A stretch of DNA of 64,000 nt. It comes from SELP01 sp035969385. GTDB taxonomy: Bacteria > Pseudomonadota > Alphaproteobacteria > Rhodobacterales > Rhodobacteraceae. Under the pieces are notes generated by a model. The model ran no database searches. It was not told where the DNA came from and saw nothing but the letters and a program-made list of their open reading frames with translations. A program made the position numbers and the translations under genes. Shown in pieces: positions 18,094 to 27,747 of the stretch; the first letter of the stretch is position 1; each line of letters opens with the position of its first letter. The DNA lies in the NCBI RefSeq assembly GCF_035969385.1, contig NZ_JAYKKJ010000005.1, positions 256,297 through 320,296 of the forward strand, in the 5' to 3' direction.

Positions 18094-18114
18094 GGGCGCC
18101 TTCGGGCGCCCTTT
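18094..18114 (+). terminator. Terminator after icd
   Basis: 7-bp stem GGGCGCC with GGCGCCC around a TTCG tetraloop, followed by TTT. It is 26 bases after the icd stop. Confidence 0.7.
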
Positions 18115-18127
18115 CCCATTCGCGGAT

Positions 18128-18300
18128 GGTGGGTCACGCCCCACCTTACCCGGGGGCGCTTCGCCGCCCGGACCCCCCGAGCAAATTTCCAACCCAAAGA
18201 CGAATGGACCCTCATTTTGCCCAAAATACTCCGGGGGTGAGGCCCGAAAGGGCCAGAGGGGCAGCGCCCCCTGAAACGTAAGGTGGGTCTTGACCCACCA
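18128..18300. repeat. Dispersed palindrome-rich intergenic repeat, copy A
   Basis: About 173 bp between icd and murD. It begins and ends with GGTGGGT...ACCCACC type inverted ends and contains further small hairpins (GGGGGCGCTTCGCCGCCC, GGCCCGAAAGGGCC, GGGGCAGCGCCCC) and the marker CCAACCCAAAGACGAATGG. Copies B and C in this window share the same order of elements. Copy A is the most diverged in its middle. Confidence 0.85.
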
Positions 18301-18368
18301 CCCCCCGCACCTTGCGCATTTCTCGGGCCGGGGGCAGTCTGCCCCGACCAAAGCGAGAGGGTGTTCAG

Positions 18369-19769
18369 ATGATTCCAGTGCGCGGTGTCGCGGGACAGAA
18401 AATCGGCGTTCTCGGGCTGGGCCGGTCGGGCCGGGCCACAGCGCGCGCGCTGATCGCGGGTGGGGCCGAACCGATCTGTTGGGACGACAGCCAGACTGCC
18501 CGCGACGCGGCCGATGCCGAAGGGCTGGCCCTTGCCGACCTGAGCAAGGACAAGACCCTGTCGGGCCTTGCCGCGCTGATCACTTCGCCTGGCATCCCGC
18601 ATCTTTACCCCACCCCGCATCCCGCGATTGCCGCCGCATTGGTGGCGGGCGTGCCGGTGGACAATGATATCGGCTTGTTCTTCCGGTCCTTCGGGGGCGA
18701 CGACTGGGACAGTTTCGACCAGACGCCCCGGATCGTGGCGATCACCGGGTCGAACGGCAAATCCACCACCTCGGCCCTGCTACACCACATCCTGTCAGAG
18801 GCAGGCCGTCCGACCCAGCTGGCCGGCAATATCGGCCGCGGGGTGCTGGATCTTGACCCTGCCCGCGATGGCGAGGTGATCGTGCTGGAACTATCCAGCT
18901 ACCAGACCGATCTAGCCCGCGCCCTGACCCCGGATGTGGCCGTCTTCACCAACCTGTCGCCCGATCATCTTGACCGGCATGGCGGACCGGGCGGCTATTT
19001 CGCGGCCAAGCGTCGGCTGTTCGCCGAGGGCGGGCCGGACCGGGCCGTGATCGGCGTGGACGAAGCCGAGGGCCGCTATCTGGCAAACCAGCTGTCCGAG
19101 GGGCCAGGCGATGATCGGGTGATCCGCATCTCCTCGGGACAAAAGCTGGCCGGGGAAGGCTGGACCGTCTTTGCCCGCAAGGGGTTCCTGTCGGAATACC
19201 GCAAGGGGCGGCAGGTGGCTTCGATCGACCTGCGGGCGGTATCGGGCCTGCCGGGCGCCCATAACCACCAGAACGCCTGTGCCGCCTATGCTGCCGCGCG
19301 GACGCTGGGCATCGGACCGCGCCAGATCGAGGCCGCGATGAAAACCTATCCGGGCCTGCCGCACCGGTCGCAACTGGTGGCCGAGGCGGGCGGAGTGCGT
19401 TACGTCAACGACAGCAAGGCCACCAATGTGGACAGCGCGGCCAAGGCGCTTGGTGCCTTCGACCGCGTCCGCTGGATCTGCGGCGGCTTGCAGAAAGAGG
19501 GCGGTCTGGCCGGTCTTCTGCCTGCCACCGGGTCGGTCCTGAAGGCCTATGTCATCGGGCGCGAGGCCGAGGATTTCGCCCGTCAGCTGACCGGAGTCGA
19601 GGCTGAGGTCTGCACCACGATGGACACCGCCGTCGCCCGCGCCATGGCCGAGGCCGAACCGGGCGATACGGTCCTTCTGGCCCCCGCCTGCGCCAGTTTC
19701 GACCAATACGACAACTTCGAACTGCGGGGCGAGGATTTCACCGCCCGCGTCCGGGCGGGCTTGTCCTGA
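18369..19769 (+). CDS. murD: UDP-N-acetylmuramoyl-L-alanine--D-glutamate ligase
   Basis: 466 residues. Cytoplasmic ligase that adds D-glutamate to UDP-MurNAc-L-Ala in peptidoglycan synthesis. Three Mur-ligase domains are visible: an N-terminal Rossmann part (VLGLGRSGRATA), the ATPase domain with GSNGKSTTSALL, the NIGRGVLDL and ELSSYQTD segments and NLSPDHLDRH, and a C-terminal domain from LPHRSQ with VNDSKATNVDSA and LLAPACASFDQYDNFELRG. GAGGGTG lies upstream of ATG 18369. It stands outside any dcw cluster in this window. Confidence 0.94.
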   Translation: MIPVRGVAGQKIGVLGLGRSGRATARALIAGGAEPICWDDSQTARDAADAEGLALADLSKDKTLSGLAALITSPGIPHLYPTPHPAIAAALVAGVPVDNDIGLFFRSFGGDDWDSFDQTPRIVAITGSNGKSTTSALLHHILSEAGRPTQLAGNIGRGVLDLDPARDGEVIVLELSSYQTDLARALTPDVAVFTNLSPDHLDRHGGPGGYFAAKRRLFAEGGPDRAVIGVDEAEGRYLANQLSEGPGDDRVIRISSGQKLAGEGWTVFARKGFLSEYRKGRQVASIDLRAVSGLPGAHNHQNACAAYAAARTLGIGPRQIEAAMKTYPGLPHRSQLVAEAGGVRYVNDSKATNVDSAAKALGAFDRVRWICGGLQKEGGLAGLLPATGSVLKAYVIGREAEDFARQLTGVEAEVCTTMDTAVARAMAEAEPGDTVLLAPACASFDQYDNFELRGEDFTARVRAGLS

Positions 19770-19821
19770 CCCGCCCGCGCTTTGGCTTGCCCCTGTCGGG
19801 GCCAACGGGATAGAGGGGGCC

Positions 19822-21603
19822 ATGACCCTGACCAACACCCCCGACGTGACGCCCGCCCCCGCGCCCCAGACCGTGCGGGCGCTTTTGGCGTGGCTCTGGC
19901 GGGGGTTCCTGCATCGGCACAAGGGCACGCTGGCTGCCGCGCTGGTGTTCATGGTCATCGAAGGGTCGATGCTCGGGCTGATCAGCTACCTGATCAAACC
20001 GATGTTCGACGATGTCTTCGTCGCCGGCAATATCGGGATGCTTTGGACCGTCGGTGGCGGGATTCTGGTAATCTTTGCTGTCCGCGCGGTCACCTCTGTC
20101 CTGCAACGGGTGCTGATGACGCGGGTGCAACAGCGCATGGCCGCCGACCTGAGGACTGGTCTGGTTGACAAGCTGATGCGGCTTGACAGCGCGTTTCATC
20201 AAAAGAACCCCCCAGGCTACCTGATCGAACGGGTGCAGGGGGATGTGGAATCCATCGGGCTGGTGTGGAACCAGCTCGCCACCGGGTTGGGGCGGGACGT
20301 GGTTTCGGTCATCGCGCTGTTCAGCGTGGCACTTTGGATCGACTGGCTTTGGACCGTCTTGGCGCTTCTGGGCATTCCGCTGCTGATCCTGCCCTCGCTG
20401 CTGGCGCAGGGCTTTGTCCGGCGGCGGGCACGGGCGGCGCGCGAAGTGGCGGGCCGCATGTCGATCCGACTGGACGAGATCTTTCACGGGATCGCCCCGA
20501 TTAAGCTGAACCGGCTGGAACGCTACCAGTCGGACCGCTACCGCAGCCTTGCCGAAGACCGGGTCCGGTCCGAGGTCGGATCCGCCTTCGGGCAGGCGCT
20601 GATCCCGGCACTGATCGACATCATGACCGGGATCGGGTTCCTGTGCGTGCTCTATTTCGGCGGGCTTCAGATCATCTCTGGGGACAAAACCGTCGGGGAT
20701 TTCATGGCCTTCTTCACTGCCATGGCGCTGTCCTTCGACCCTCTGCGGCGGCTGGGCAACCTGTCGGGACAGATGCAGGCAGCCTCGGCCTCGATCGAGC
20801 GGATAAATGGGGTCTTTGCCGAACCGGTCGCGCTGAAAGACCCGGCGCGCGCCCTGCCCGCGCCCACGGGCGCGCCCGAGATCGCGTTGCGCGATGTGAC
20901 CCTGTCCTATGGCGACCAGACCGTGCTGCGGGGTGTGACCCTGACCGCCGGGGCCGGGCAGACGGTTGCGTTAGTGGGCGCGTCGGGGGCCGGGAAAAGC
21001 ACCGTCTTCAATCTGCTGACCCGGCTCGTGGATGCGGACAGCGGCGCGGTCACGATTGGCGGGGTGGACACGACCGACCTGACGCTGTCCGACCTGCGCG
21101 GGCTGTTTTCGGTGGTCAGTCAGGACGCCGCCCTGTTTGACGACAGCTTGCGCGAAAACATCCTGCTGGGTCGCAGCGATATCACTGAGGAGCGGTTGCA
21201 GCAGGTGCTGGACGCCGCCCATGTGACAGAATTCCTGCCCAAGCTGCCCAAGGGCCTCGACAGCCCGGCCGGGCCGCGCGGGTCGAACCTGTCCGGTGGG
21301 CAACGGCAGCGGATCGCCATCGCCCGCGCCTTGCTGCGCGACACGCCCGTGCTGTTGCTGGACGAGGCGACCAGCGCGCTGGACACCAAATCCGAAGCAG
21401 TCGTGCAGGAAGCACTCGAAACCCTGTCCAAGGGCCGCACCACTCTGGTGATCGCGCACCGCCTGTCGACCGTGCGAGACGCCGACAAGATCGTGGTCAT
21501 GGACCGGGGCCGCGTGGTGGACGAAGGCACCCATGACGCGCTTCTGGCCCGCGGCGGCCATTACGCAGACCTTTACCGGATGCAGTTCCGCGACGACGCC
21601 TAA
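19822..21603 (+). CDS. ABC exporter, fused permease and ATPase (MsbA-like)
   Basis: 593 residues. About six transmembrane helices in the first 330 residues, then a nucleotide-binding domain with Walker A GASGAGKST, signature LSGGQRQR, Walker B LLLDEATSALD and the H-loop AHRLST. It would work as a homodimer exporting lipids or hydrophobic compounds; lipid A-core flipping (MsbA) is the likeliest known role. It follows murD by 52 bases on the same strand. Family resemblance alone does not fix the substrate. Confidence 0.87.
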   Translation: MTLTNTPDVTPAPAPQTVRALLAWLWRGFLHRHKGTLAAALVFMVIEGSMLGLISYLIKPMFDDVFVAGNIGMLWTVGGGILVIFAVRAVTSVLQRVLMTRVQQRMAADLRTGLVDKLMRLDSAFHQKNPPGYLIERVQGDVESIGLVWNQLATGLGRDVVSVIALFSVALWIDWLWTVLALLGIPLLILPSLLAQGFVRRRARAAREVAGRMSIRLDEIFHGIAPIKLNRLERYQSDRYRSLAEDRVRSEVGSAFGQALIPALIDIMTGIGFLCVLYFGGLQIISGDKTVGDFMAFFTAMALSFDPLRRLGNLSGQMQAASASIERINGVFAEPVALKDPARALPAPTGAPEIALRDVTLSYGDQTVLRGVTLTAGAGQTVALVGASGAGKSTVFNLLTRLVDADSGAVTIGGVDTTDLTLSDLRGLFSVVSQDAALFDDSLRENILLGRSDITEERLQQVLDAAHVTEFLPKLPKGLDSPAGPRGSNLSGGQRQRIAIARALLRDTPVLLLDEATSALDTKSEAVVQEALETLSKGRTTLVIAHRLSTVRDADKIVVMDRGRVVDEGTHDALLARGGHYADLYRMQFRDDA

Positions 21604-21608
21604 GGGGT

Positions 21609-21796
21609 GGTGGGTTAAAACCCACCTTACCCGGGGGCGCTTCGCCCCCCGGACCCCCCGAGGATATTTCCAACCCAAAGAAGAATGGACCCTGAGTCCA
21701 GCCCCCTACTTTGGGTCAATAAATATCCCGGGGTGAATGGCCCGTCAGGGCCAGAGGGGCAGCGCCCCTGAAACGTAGGGTGGGTTTTAACCCTCC
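21609..21796. repeat. Dispersed palindrome-rich intergenic repeat, copy B
   Basis: About 188 bp between the ABC exporter and ygfZ, same orientation as copy A. Flanked by GGTGGGTTAAAACCCACC and GGTGGGTTTTAACCCTCC ends, with the inner hairpins CGGGGGCGCTTCGCCCCCCG, GGCCCGTCAGGGCC and GGGGCAGCGCCCC. It ends about 70 bases before the next start codon. Confidence 0.88.
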
Positions 21797-21863
21797 ATCC
21801 CTCAGGGGCTGACAGGCGCCTGCGTCCACCCTATATCCCGATCAACGCGAAGGGAGCTGCCCC

Positions 21864-22607
21864 ATGTCCGACACCCGCACCATTTTGGCGATCACCGGCG
21901 AGGATCGCGCCCATTTCTTACAGGGTCTGGTCACCAATGACGTCGGCAAGACCCGTGACGGCGGGATCGTCTACGCGGCCCTTCTAACGCCGCAGGGTAA
22001 GTATCTGGCCGATTTTTTCCTCAAGTGTGACGGAGACCGCATCCTGTTGGATGTGGACACGGCCCTTGCCCCGGCGCTGGCGCAACGTCTTTCGATGTAC
22101 AAGCTACGCGCCAAGGTCGGGATCGAGGAGACAGCGCTGCAGGTTCGTCGCGGGACCGGCCCCATGCCGGACGGCGCGGTCATGGACCCGCGCGATCCGG
22201 CGCTCGGCTGGCGCCTTTATGGCGCGGAAGGGGGGGGCGACGGCACCGACTGGACCGCCCTACGCGTGGCCCGCATGGTGCCCGAAACTGGCATGGAACT
22301 CACCCCCGACAGCTACATCCTTGAAATGGGGTTCGAACGGTTGAACGGCGTCGATTTCCGTAAGGGGTGCTATGTCGGGCAGGAGGTCACCGCCCGGATG
22401 AAGCACAAGACGGAGTTGAAAAAGGGCTTGGCCCGCGTGGCGATCAGCGGGGACGCCACCCCCGGCACCCCGATCTTGGCAGGTGACCGAGAGGCGGGCA
22501 CCCTGCACAGCGTCGCCGGCGATCAGGCCCTTGCCTATCTGCGGTTCGACCGCGCGACCGGCCCGTTGACCGCAGGCGCGGCACGGGTGATCTGGCAGCA
22601 GGACTAG
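21864..22607 (+). CDS. ygfZ: Folate-binding YgfZ/GcvT-like protein (iron-sulfur cluster assembly)
   Basis: 247 residues. A GcvT-like tetrahydrofolate-binding fold with the diagnostic KGCYVGQEVTAR motif (about residues 167-178) whose Cys is essential in E. coli YgfZ. The N-terminal FLQGLVTNDV and LTPQGKYLADFF segments also match. YgfZ helps assemble or repair certain [4Fe-4S] enzymes such as MiaB. AAGGGAG lies 8 bases before ATG 21864. Its last four bases overlap the convergent phosphatase gene. Confidence 0.92.
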   Translation: MSDTRTILAITGEDRAHFLQGLVTNDVGKTRDGGIVYAALLTPQGKYLADFFLKCDGDRILLDVDTALAPALAQRLSMYKLRAKVGIEETALQVRRGTGPMPDGAVMDPRDPALGWRLYGAEGGGDGTDWTALRVARMVPETGMELTPDSYILEMGFERLNGVDFRKGCYVGQEVTARMKHKTELKKGLARVAISGDATPGTPILAGDREAGTLHSVAGDQALAYLRFDRATGPLTAGAARVIWQQD

Positions 22608-23431
22608 CCGAGCAGGATCGGCCGCAGGATATCAGCGACCTCGTGCCAGCCCTTGTCCGACCCAGCCACCAGAAGCGGCCCCTGCCGGCGCGCCGCGAGA
22701 TATTCCTCGCCGGTCAGCAACCGCGCGACGCCCCCCGCCCGACGCGCCGCATGCGCGCCCGCCAGATGGTCCCATGGGTTCAGCATGGCGGACAGGATGA
22801 ACTCCACCCGCCCCTGCGCCAGAAGCCGGTATTCATGGGCCGAACAGCGAAGCGACTGCACCCGCCCGAACTGGGCAAAGGCCGCGCCAAGGGCCGGCTG
22901 GACCTGTTTGGGGAACAGGAACAGGGGGATGAAACCTGTCATCTCCTCGGCCTGTGCAGTGGTAGATGTTGTTAGTGGCGTCCGGGCGCCATCCGGGGAC
23001 ATGAACCACGCGTCGTCCCCCACCTCGACCCAGTCGTCCATCAGCGGGTCATAGATCACCCCCCAGACGGTCTGGCCACGGTATTGCACCGCGACGATGA
23101 CCCCAAAGGTGGCCAACCCGTTGGCAAAGTTCCATGTGCCGTCAACCGGATCGACCACTACGGCCCAGTCCGCCCCGTCCAACCGGTCCAAGAGCGTCGG
23201 GTCGGCCGAGACCGCCTCTTCCCCGACCACCAGCGCTTCGGGCCAGTCGGCCGCGATGCGGGCGGTGATCCGGGCCTCGGCCTCGCGGTCGGCAATGGTA
23301 ACAAGGTCCGCGGGGCCGGACTTGGTCCCGATCTGGTCGGCGGTCAGGCGGCGGAACCGGGGCAGGATGTCCAGCGCCGCCGCATCGCGCACCGCAGACA
23401 GCAAAAGGGCGCGGCGAGCCTCTGTCAGCAT
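22604..23431 (-). CDS. Inositol-monophosphatase-family phosphatase
   Basis: 275 residues with the Mg/Li-dependent phosphatase motifs: VGEEAVS (metal Glu), DPVDGTWNF (motif A, metal Asps) and WDHLAGAHAARRAGG (motif B). Members dephosphorylate inositol-1-phosphate, PAP (CysQ) or fructose-1,6-bisphosphate. Which one this is cannot be told from sequence. It lies 31 bases downstream of efp on the same strand, so the two may be co-transcribed. Confidence 0.9.
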   Translation of the reverse strand: MLTEARRALLLSAVRDAAALDILPRFRRLTADQIGTKSGPADLVTIADREAEARITARIAADWPEALVVGEEAVSADPTLLDRLDGADWAVVVDPVDGTWNFANGLATFGVIVAVQYRGQTVWGVIYDPLMDDWVEVGDDAWFMSPDGARTPLTTSTTAQAEEMTGFIPLFLFPKQVQPALGAAFAQFGRVQSLRCSAHEYRLLAQGRVEFILSAMLNPWDHLAGAHAARRAGGVARLLTGEEYLAARRQGPLLVAGSDKGWHEVADILRPILLG

Positions 23432-23462
23432 CTCCGCGCCCTCCCCTGTCCGGTCCGAAGCC

Positions 23463-24026
23463 TTAGGCCCGTTCGGAATACTCCATCGATTCCGTGTTCA
23501 CGATGATCTTTTCGTCCTGCGCGATGAAGGGCGGGACCATGATCCGCACGCCGTTATCAAGGATCGCGGGCTTGTAGCTGTTGGCGGCGGTCTGCCCTTT
23601 CACGACCGGCTCGGTCTCGGTCACGGTGCAGGTGACTTTCTGCGGCAGGGTCGCGTTCAGCGCCTCTTCCTCGTGGTATTCGATGACAACGGTCATCCCG
23701 TCCTGAAGGAAGGGACGGCGTTCGCCCAGAAGGTCGGCGGGCAGTTCGATCTGTTCGTAGGTGTCGGTATCCATAAACACCAGCATCCCGTCATTTTCAT
23801 ACAGGAACTGCTGGTCCTTCTGTTCCAGCCGGACCCGTTCAACCTTGTCCGCGCTGCGGAACCGTTCGTTCAGTTTCGACCCGTTGCGCAGGTTCTTCAT
23901 TTCGACCTGGGCAAAGGCGCCGCCCTTGCCGGGCTTGACGTGATCGACCTTCACAGCGGCCCAAAGGCCACCATCATGTTCAAGGATGTTTCCGGGGCGG
24001 ATTTCGTTTCCGTTGATCTTGGGCAT
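23463..24026 (-). CDS. efp: Translation elongation factor P
   Basis: 187 residues, three beta-barrel domains. Domain I carries the modifiable lysine in the loop HVKPGKGGAFAQVEMKNLRNGSK; domains II and III follow, with the C-terminal VPPFIAQDEKIIVNT signature. EF-P relieves ribosome stalling at polyproline. The loop has Lys at the tip, the form modified by beta-lysylation (EpmA/EpmB), though no such gene is in the window. Divergent from the small gene at 24255. Confidence 0.97.
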   Translation of the reverse strand: MPKINGNEIRPGNILEHDGGLWAAVKVDHVKPGKGGAFAQVEMKNLRNGSKLNERFRSADKVERVRLEQKDQQFLYENDGMLVFMDTDTYEQIELPADLLGERRPFLQDGMTVVIEYHEEEALNATLPQKVTCTVTETEPVVKGQTAANSYKPAILDNGVRIMVPPFIAQDEKIIVNTESMEYSERA

Positions 24027-24254
24027 GTTCGGACCTGTGGCAAAATTATGGCAAATTGGTTGTTTCGAGGGGTTTGAGACCTATATCTGGAGGCGAAGCA
24101 ACCTGGGGCGACCCCAAATATGCCAAAAACGCCGGTTCAGCCATGCACTAGACGCATGGCTGCCATTCCAAAAGAGGCCCCCCGAATCGGATCAAAGTAG
24201 GCATATTGCGCCTCACGCCTGAACCACAAGAGCAAAAACAACAAAGGACGCCAG

Positions 24255-24578
24255 ATGAAGGATTTCGTTGACGGCACCGCGTTCAACAACGAACAAGGCA
24301 ACCGCGCCCGCAAACTGTTTGCGGCCGTTGTTCTTGCCGCACTTGATGACGCCATCGCCGACGACAAGAAGTACGGCAACGGCCCCGAACAGATCGCCCG
24401 CTGGGCGCGGTCGCGGGACGGTCGTGAAGTCTTGTCTTGTGCCGGGATCGACCCGAACGAGCGGGTTGTGAAGGGTCTTATGGAGTTTGTCTCCAAAGGT
24501 GTGCGCACCTCTGTCGCGCTGTCGCGCGAGGAAAGCGAGCGCCGCCACGCCGCCGAGCAGGCCGCGGAAGCCGCGTAA
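24255..24578 (+). CDS. Small conserved protein (DUF6280-like), function unknown
   Basis: 107 residues, mostly helical, starting MKDFVDGTAFNNEQGNRARKL. It resembles a short protein conserved across Rhodobacteraceae (annotated DUF6280), recalled from memory. The first third is compact, the last 25 residues are rich in Glu and Ala. AAAGGACG lies 6 bases before the ATG. Monocistronic with a good terminator, which argues for a real, well expressed gene. No function can be given. Confidence 0.78.
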   Translation: MKDFVDGTAFNNEQGNRARKLFAAVVLAALDDAIADDKKYGNGPEQIARWARSRDGREVLSCAGIDPNERVVKGLMEFVSKGVRTSVALSREESERRHAAEQAAEAA

Positions 24579-24619
24579 GTAGCGCTGCCCCGGCCCGTTT
24601 GTGGTGCCGGACCGAAGAC

Positions 24620-24641
24620 GGGCCCCGATGGGGCCCTTTTT
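24620..24641 (+). terminator. Terminator after the DUF6280-like gene
   Basis: 7-bp stem GGGCCCC with GGGGCCC, a GAT loop and TTTTT; 41 bases after the stop. Confidence 0.9.
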
Positions 24642-24656
24642 CGTTGGGCCGACGTC

Positions 24657-26279
24657 CTATCCCTTGCTGTAGAGGATATAGAGGTCAGTGCGCCGGATTT
24701 CGGCCAGACCGTCAGTACCTTCGGCCTCAATCGCCTTGAGAACCTGCGCCTGAACGTCCTGCACCACCGGGCAGATCGGGATCAGCAGGTAATCGGCCGA
24801 AGCATATCCCGGCAGCCCGCCGTAATACCAAGGCGCCCCGCCGACAAGCGGTTCGAAATCCCCGAACAGCCAGTAGGAGGAGAACAGATCGGCTGCGAAG
24901 ATCCGCTTGCCCCCGGCCAGCCCCGCCGCTTCCAGATCGCGCGAGATGGCGTCGAAAACGGTCGGAAGCCCCAGTTCGACGTTACAGGTGGCAAAGGTTT
25001 CTCCCATGAACTGGGGCGGGTCTTCGCGGTGGTCGGCGTTGGCGTAGGCGGCCAGCGCCATCCCCGGCGCGTCCAGCGCGACCCGGCCATCGACCCGTTC
25101 AACCCGCAGGGCCGCGCCTTGCAGGTCTTCGTGGATGCCGCCACGCTGCAACAGCGGCGCATAGGTCGACACATCCACGTTGAAATGCCGGAACGGGCTG
25201 TAGGCAAGATTGAAGAAACTGGGCGCGCCGAGGGCAAGTGCCATGGCGGCACAGATGTTCAGCGCCCCGCGCATGTTCCAACCCATGGCGTTGGTCGCCT
25301 CGCCCTGCGGGCGCAGGGCCAGCAGCAGAACCGCCAACAGCAAGATCCACTGCGGGTCATTCCCGAAGTTCTGGTAGGTCACATAGAAGAACCCCGGCAG
25401 AAGTGTCAGCAGGACCAGCCCGCCCACATCGGCCCGCGCCTGTCGCAGCAGGATCACCCCCATGATCGCGACGAGCGACCCGCCCAGATAGGCTGGTGCG
25501 CCGACGACCGCCGATAGCGGCTCGCCCGGCTGGGGCCGCACCTCGGACCGGGCCACGGTCAGCAGGTCCCCCAGATAGGCCAGCCAGAAGTCGGGCCCGA
25601 GCCAGAGGGTGATCGCCCCGGCCACCACCGCCCCGGTCAGAAGCGCCACGATCAGGGCGCGGCGCTGTTTGGTCAGGATCAGGGCAAGGACCACCGGAAG
25701 GGCGAAGGCCGCGAAATAGGTCACCTTGATCAGGACCATGACGCAGGCCATCAGCCCGATGATGATCCCGTCGATGACGCCACTGCGCGGATGCACCGGC
25801 GGCACAATCGCAGCAAGGATCGCGACGAACGCCGCCCCCCAGGCCCAGCGGTTGTAATGCATGGAGATCGACACGCTGCGCTGTGCCTCGCCATGGACCA
25901 GCGCCAGCATCAGCACCATGACAACAATCCCGAAGAAGGCGGCAAGATAGGGCGACAGCCGCGACATCGCCACCCACCAGACCGCGGGCAGGATCAGCGC
26001 GGCCATCAGGACCTGCGACCAAAGCGTCGCCATGCCGATGCCCATCCCGGATTTCACGAACAGGGCGATAGGGGCAAAGGCCAGCCCGCCGATCGGGGTC
26101 ATGAAATCGCGATGCGGCACCTGACCTTCCGCCATGCGAAACACGATCTGCATCAGGTGCAGCGTGTCGCCTTCGTGTTTGCCGATGTAGAAACCACCCT
26201 TCAGCACCGCTGCCCCGCCCAGAAGGGCGAGGGCCGCCACAAGGATGCCCATCAAAACCGCGGGATTTGGTCTGCTCAT
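24657..26279 (-). CDS. Multi-pass membrane protein, possible GT-C glycosyltransferase
   Basis: 540 residues. About ten hydrophobic helices fill the first 370 residues, followed by a soluble domain of about 170 residues. The loop after the first helix (GKHEGDTLHLMQIVFRMAEGQVPHRDFMTPIG) contains an acidic pair and the pattern seen in GT-C glycosyltransferases and Wzy-like polymer proteins, where a loop Asp/Glu is catalytic. I recognise no specific family, so this is an inference from layout. AGAGG lies 4 bases before ATG 26279; two upstream ATGs lack a ribosome site. Confidence 0.72.
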   Translation of the reverse strand: MSRPNPAVLMGILVAALALLGGAAVLKGGFYIGKHEGDTLHLMQIVFRMAEGQVPHRDFMTPIGGLAFAPIALFVKSGMGIGMATLWSQVLMAALILPAVWWVAMSRLSPYLAAFFGIVVMVLMLALVHGEAQRSVSISMHYNRWAWGAAFVAILAAIVPPVHPRSGVIDGIIIGLMACVMVLIKVTYFAAFALPVVLALILTKQRRALIVALLTGAVVAGAITLWLGPDFWLAYLGDLLTVARSEVRPQPGEPLSAVVGAPAYLGGSLVAIMGVILLRQARADVGGLVLLTLLPGFFYVTYQNFGNDPQWILLLAVLLLALRPQGEATNAMGWNMRGALNICAAMALALGAPSFFNLAYSPFRHFNVDVSTYAPLLQRGGIHEDLQGAALRVERVDGRVALDAPGMALAAYANADHREDPPQFMGETFATCNVELGLPTVFDAISRDLEAAGLAGGKRIFAADLFSSYWLFGDFEPLVGGAPWYYGGLPGYASADYLLIPICPVVQDVQAQVLKAIEAEGTDGLAEIRRTDLYILYSKG

Positions 26280-26432
26280 GCCTGCCTCTTGGAACGTTTT
26301 GTCCATTTTTTCGCCACAATAACCGGGCACAGACAGATTGTGTAAAGGAATACCGCCGTGGGTCCGACAACCTCTTCGGGCGCGGCGGATGTGTCACAAA
26401 GGCCGAATGCACAGGCAGGAACGAGCAAACCG

Positions 26433-27743
26433 ATGAACATGCAAACCTCGAACGTCATTGCACCCCCGGCGCCGAAATCGCTGGAACAGATGCAGCTGCC
26501 GCTGGTGATGATGCGGGACATCCTGATCAAGACGATGTTCCGCAAGAACATCGACCAGGTCAGCGAATTGGCCCGGGCGATCTGTCTGCCGATCCCGGTG
26601 ACGCAGGAACTGGTCGATCTGGCGCGCAGCCAGAAACTGGTCGAGGCGACAGGCACATTGCACGCCAATTCGGGCGGGGAAATGGGCTATCAGCTGACCG
26701 ATGGCGGCAGGGCCCGTGCGCTGGATGCGCTGGCGCAGTCCGAATACTACGGCGCGATGCCTGTCCCGCTCGAGGTTTATGCCGAACAGGTCAAGCGCCA
26801 GTCGATCAAGAATATCCAGGTCACCCGTGACCAGCTGACCGGCGCGATGGGGCACCTTGTCCTGCCGCCGGAACTGCTCGACAACCTTGGGCCCGCGGTT
26901 TCGGCCGGGCGGTCGATCCTGATGTATGGTCCGCCGGGCAACGGGAAATCCTCGATCTCGAACGGGATCCGGGATTCGTTGGGCGACAAGATCTACATCC
27001 CGCGCGCCATCGAATACGCGGGCCAGGTGATCACCGTCTATGACCCGATCGTGCATTCGGCGGCCGAAGAACAGGCCGACGACCCCAACTCGCTGCGCCG
27101 TACCGGCAACCGCTATGACACCCGCTATGTCCGCTGCGAACGGCCCACGGTGATCACCGGCGGTGAACTGTCGTTGTCGATGCTTGACCTTGTCTATAAC
27201 CCGGTCGCCCGGACCTATCAGGCGCCGCTACAGTTGAAATCGACCGGTGGCATCTTCATCATCGACGACCTTGGCCGTCAGGAAGAACCGCCGCAGAAGA
27301 TCGTCAACCGCTGGATCGTGCCGCTGGAAGAAGGGCGCGATATTCTTGCGCTGCAATCGGGCGAGAAATTCGAAGTGCCCTTCGATACGCTGGTGATCTT
27401 CTCGACCAACTTCCACCCGAACGAAATCTTCGACAAGGCGGCGCTGCGCCGGATCTTCTACAAGATCAAGATCGACGGGCCGTCGCAGCAGGATTTCCTG
27501 AAGATCTTCGCCATGGTCGCGCGCAAGAAGAAGATGCCGCTGGACGAGGCGACACTGGTCCACCTTCTGAAGAAGAAATACCCGACCATCGACAATATCT
27601 ATGCCAACTACCAGCCAGTGTTCCTGATCGACCAGATGATTTCGATCTGCGAATTCGAAGGCATCCCCTATCAGATGTCGCCGGAACTGATCGACCGGGC
27701 CTGGGCCAACATGTTCGTCAAGGAAGAAAAGATCGTCCACTAG
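26433..27743 (+). CDS. AAA-family ATPase of unknown role
   Basis: About 436 residues. An N-terminal part of about 150 residues with winged-helix character (SELARAICLPIPVTQELVDLA and GYQLTDGGRARALDAL) precedes an ATPase core with Walker A GPPGNGKSS, Walker B GIFIIDDLGRQ and the sensor segment LVIFSTNFHP. The core resembles MoxR/RuvB-like AAA modules but the pairing with this N-domain is unusual. GTG 26358 would give 25 more residues; ATG 26433 has AGGA 12 bases upstream. Conserved as an ATPase in related genomes as far as I recall; partner and substrate unknown. Confidence 0.82.
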   Translation: MNMQTSNVIAPPAPKSLEQMQLPLVMMRDILIKTMFRKNIDQVSELARAICLPIPVTQELVDLARSQKLVEATGTLHANSGGEMGYQLTDGGRARALDALAQSEYYGAMPVPLEVYAEQVKRQSIKNIQVTRDQLTGAMGHLVLPPELLDNLGPAVSAGRSILMYGPPGNGKSSISNGIRDSLGDKIYIPRAIEYAGQVITVYDPIVHSAAEEQADDPNSLRRTGNRYDTRYVRCERPTVITGGELSLSMLDLVYNPVARTYQAPLQLKSTGGIFIIDDLGRQEEPPQKIVNRWIVPLEEGRDILALQSGEKFEVPFDTLVIFSTNFHPNEIFDKAALRRIFYKIKIDGPSQQDFLKIFAMVARKKKMPLDEATLVHLLKKKYPTIDNIYANYQPVFLIDQMISICEFEGIPYQMSPELIDRAWANMFVKEEKIVH

Positions 27744-27747
27744 GGAG

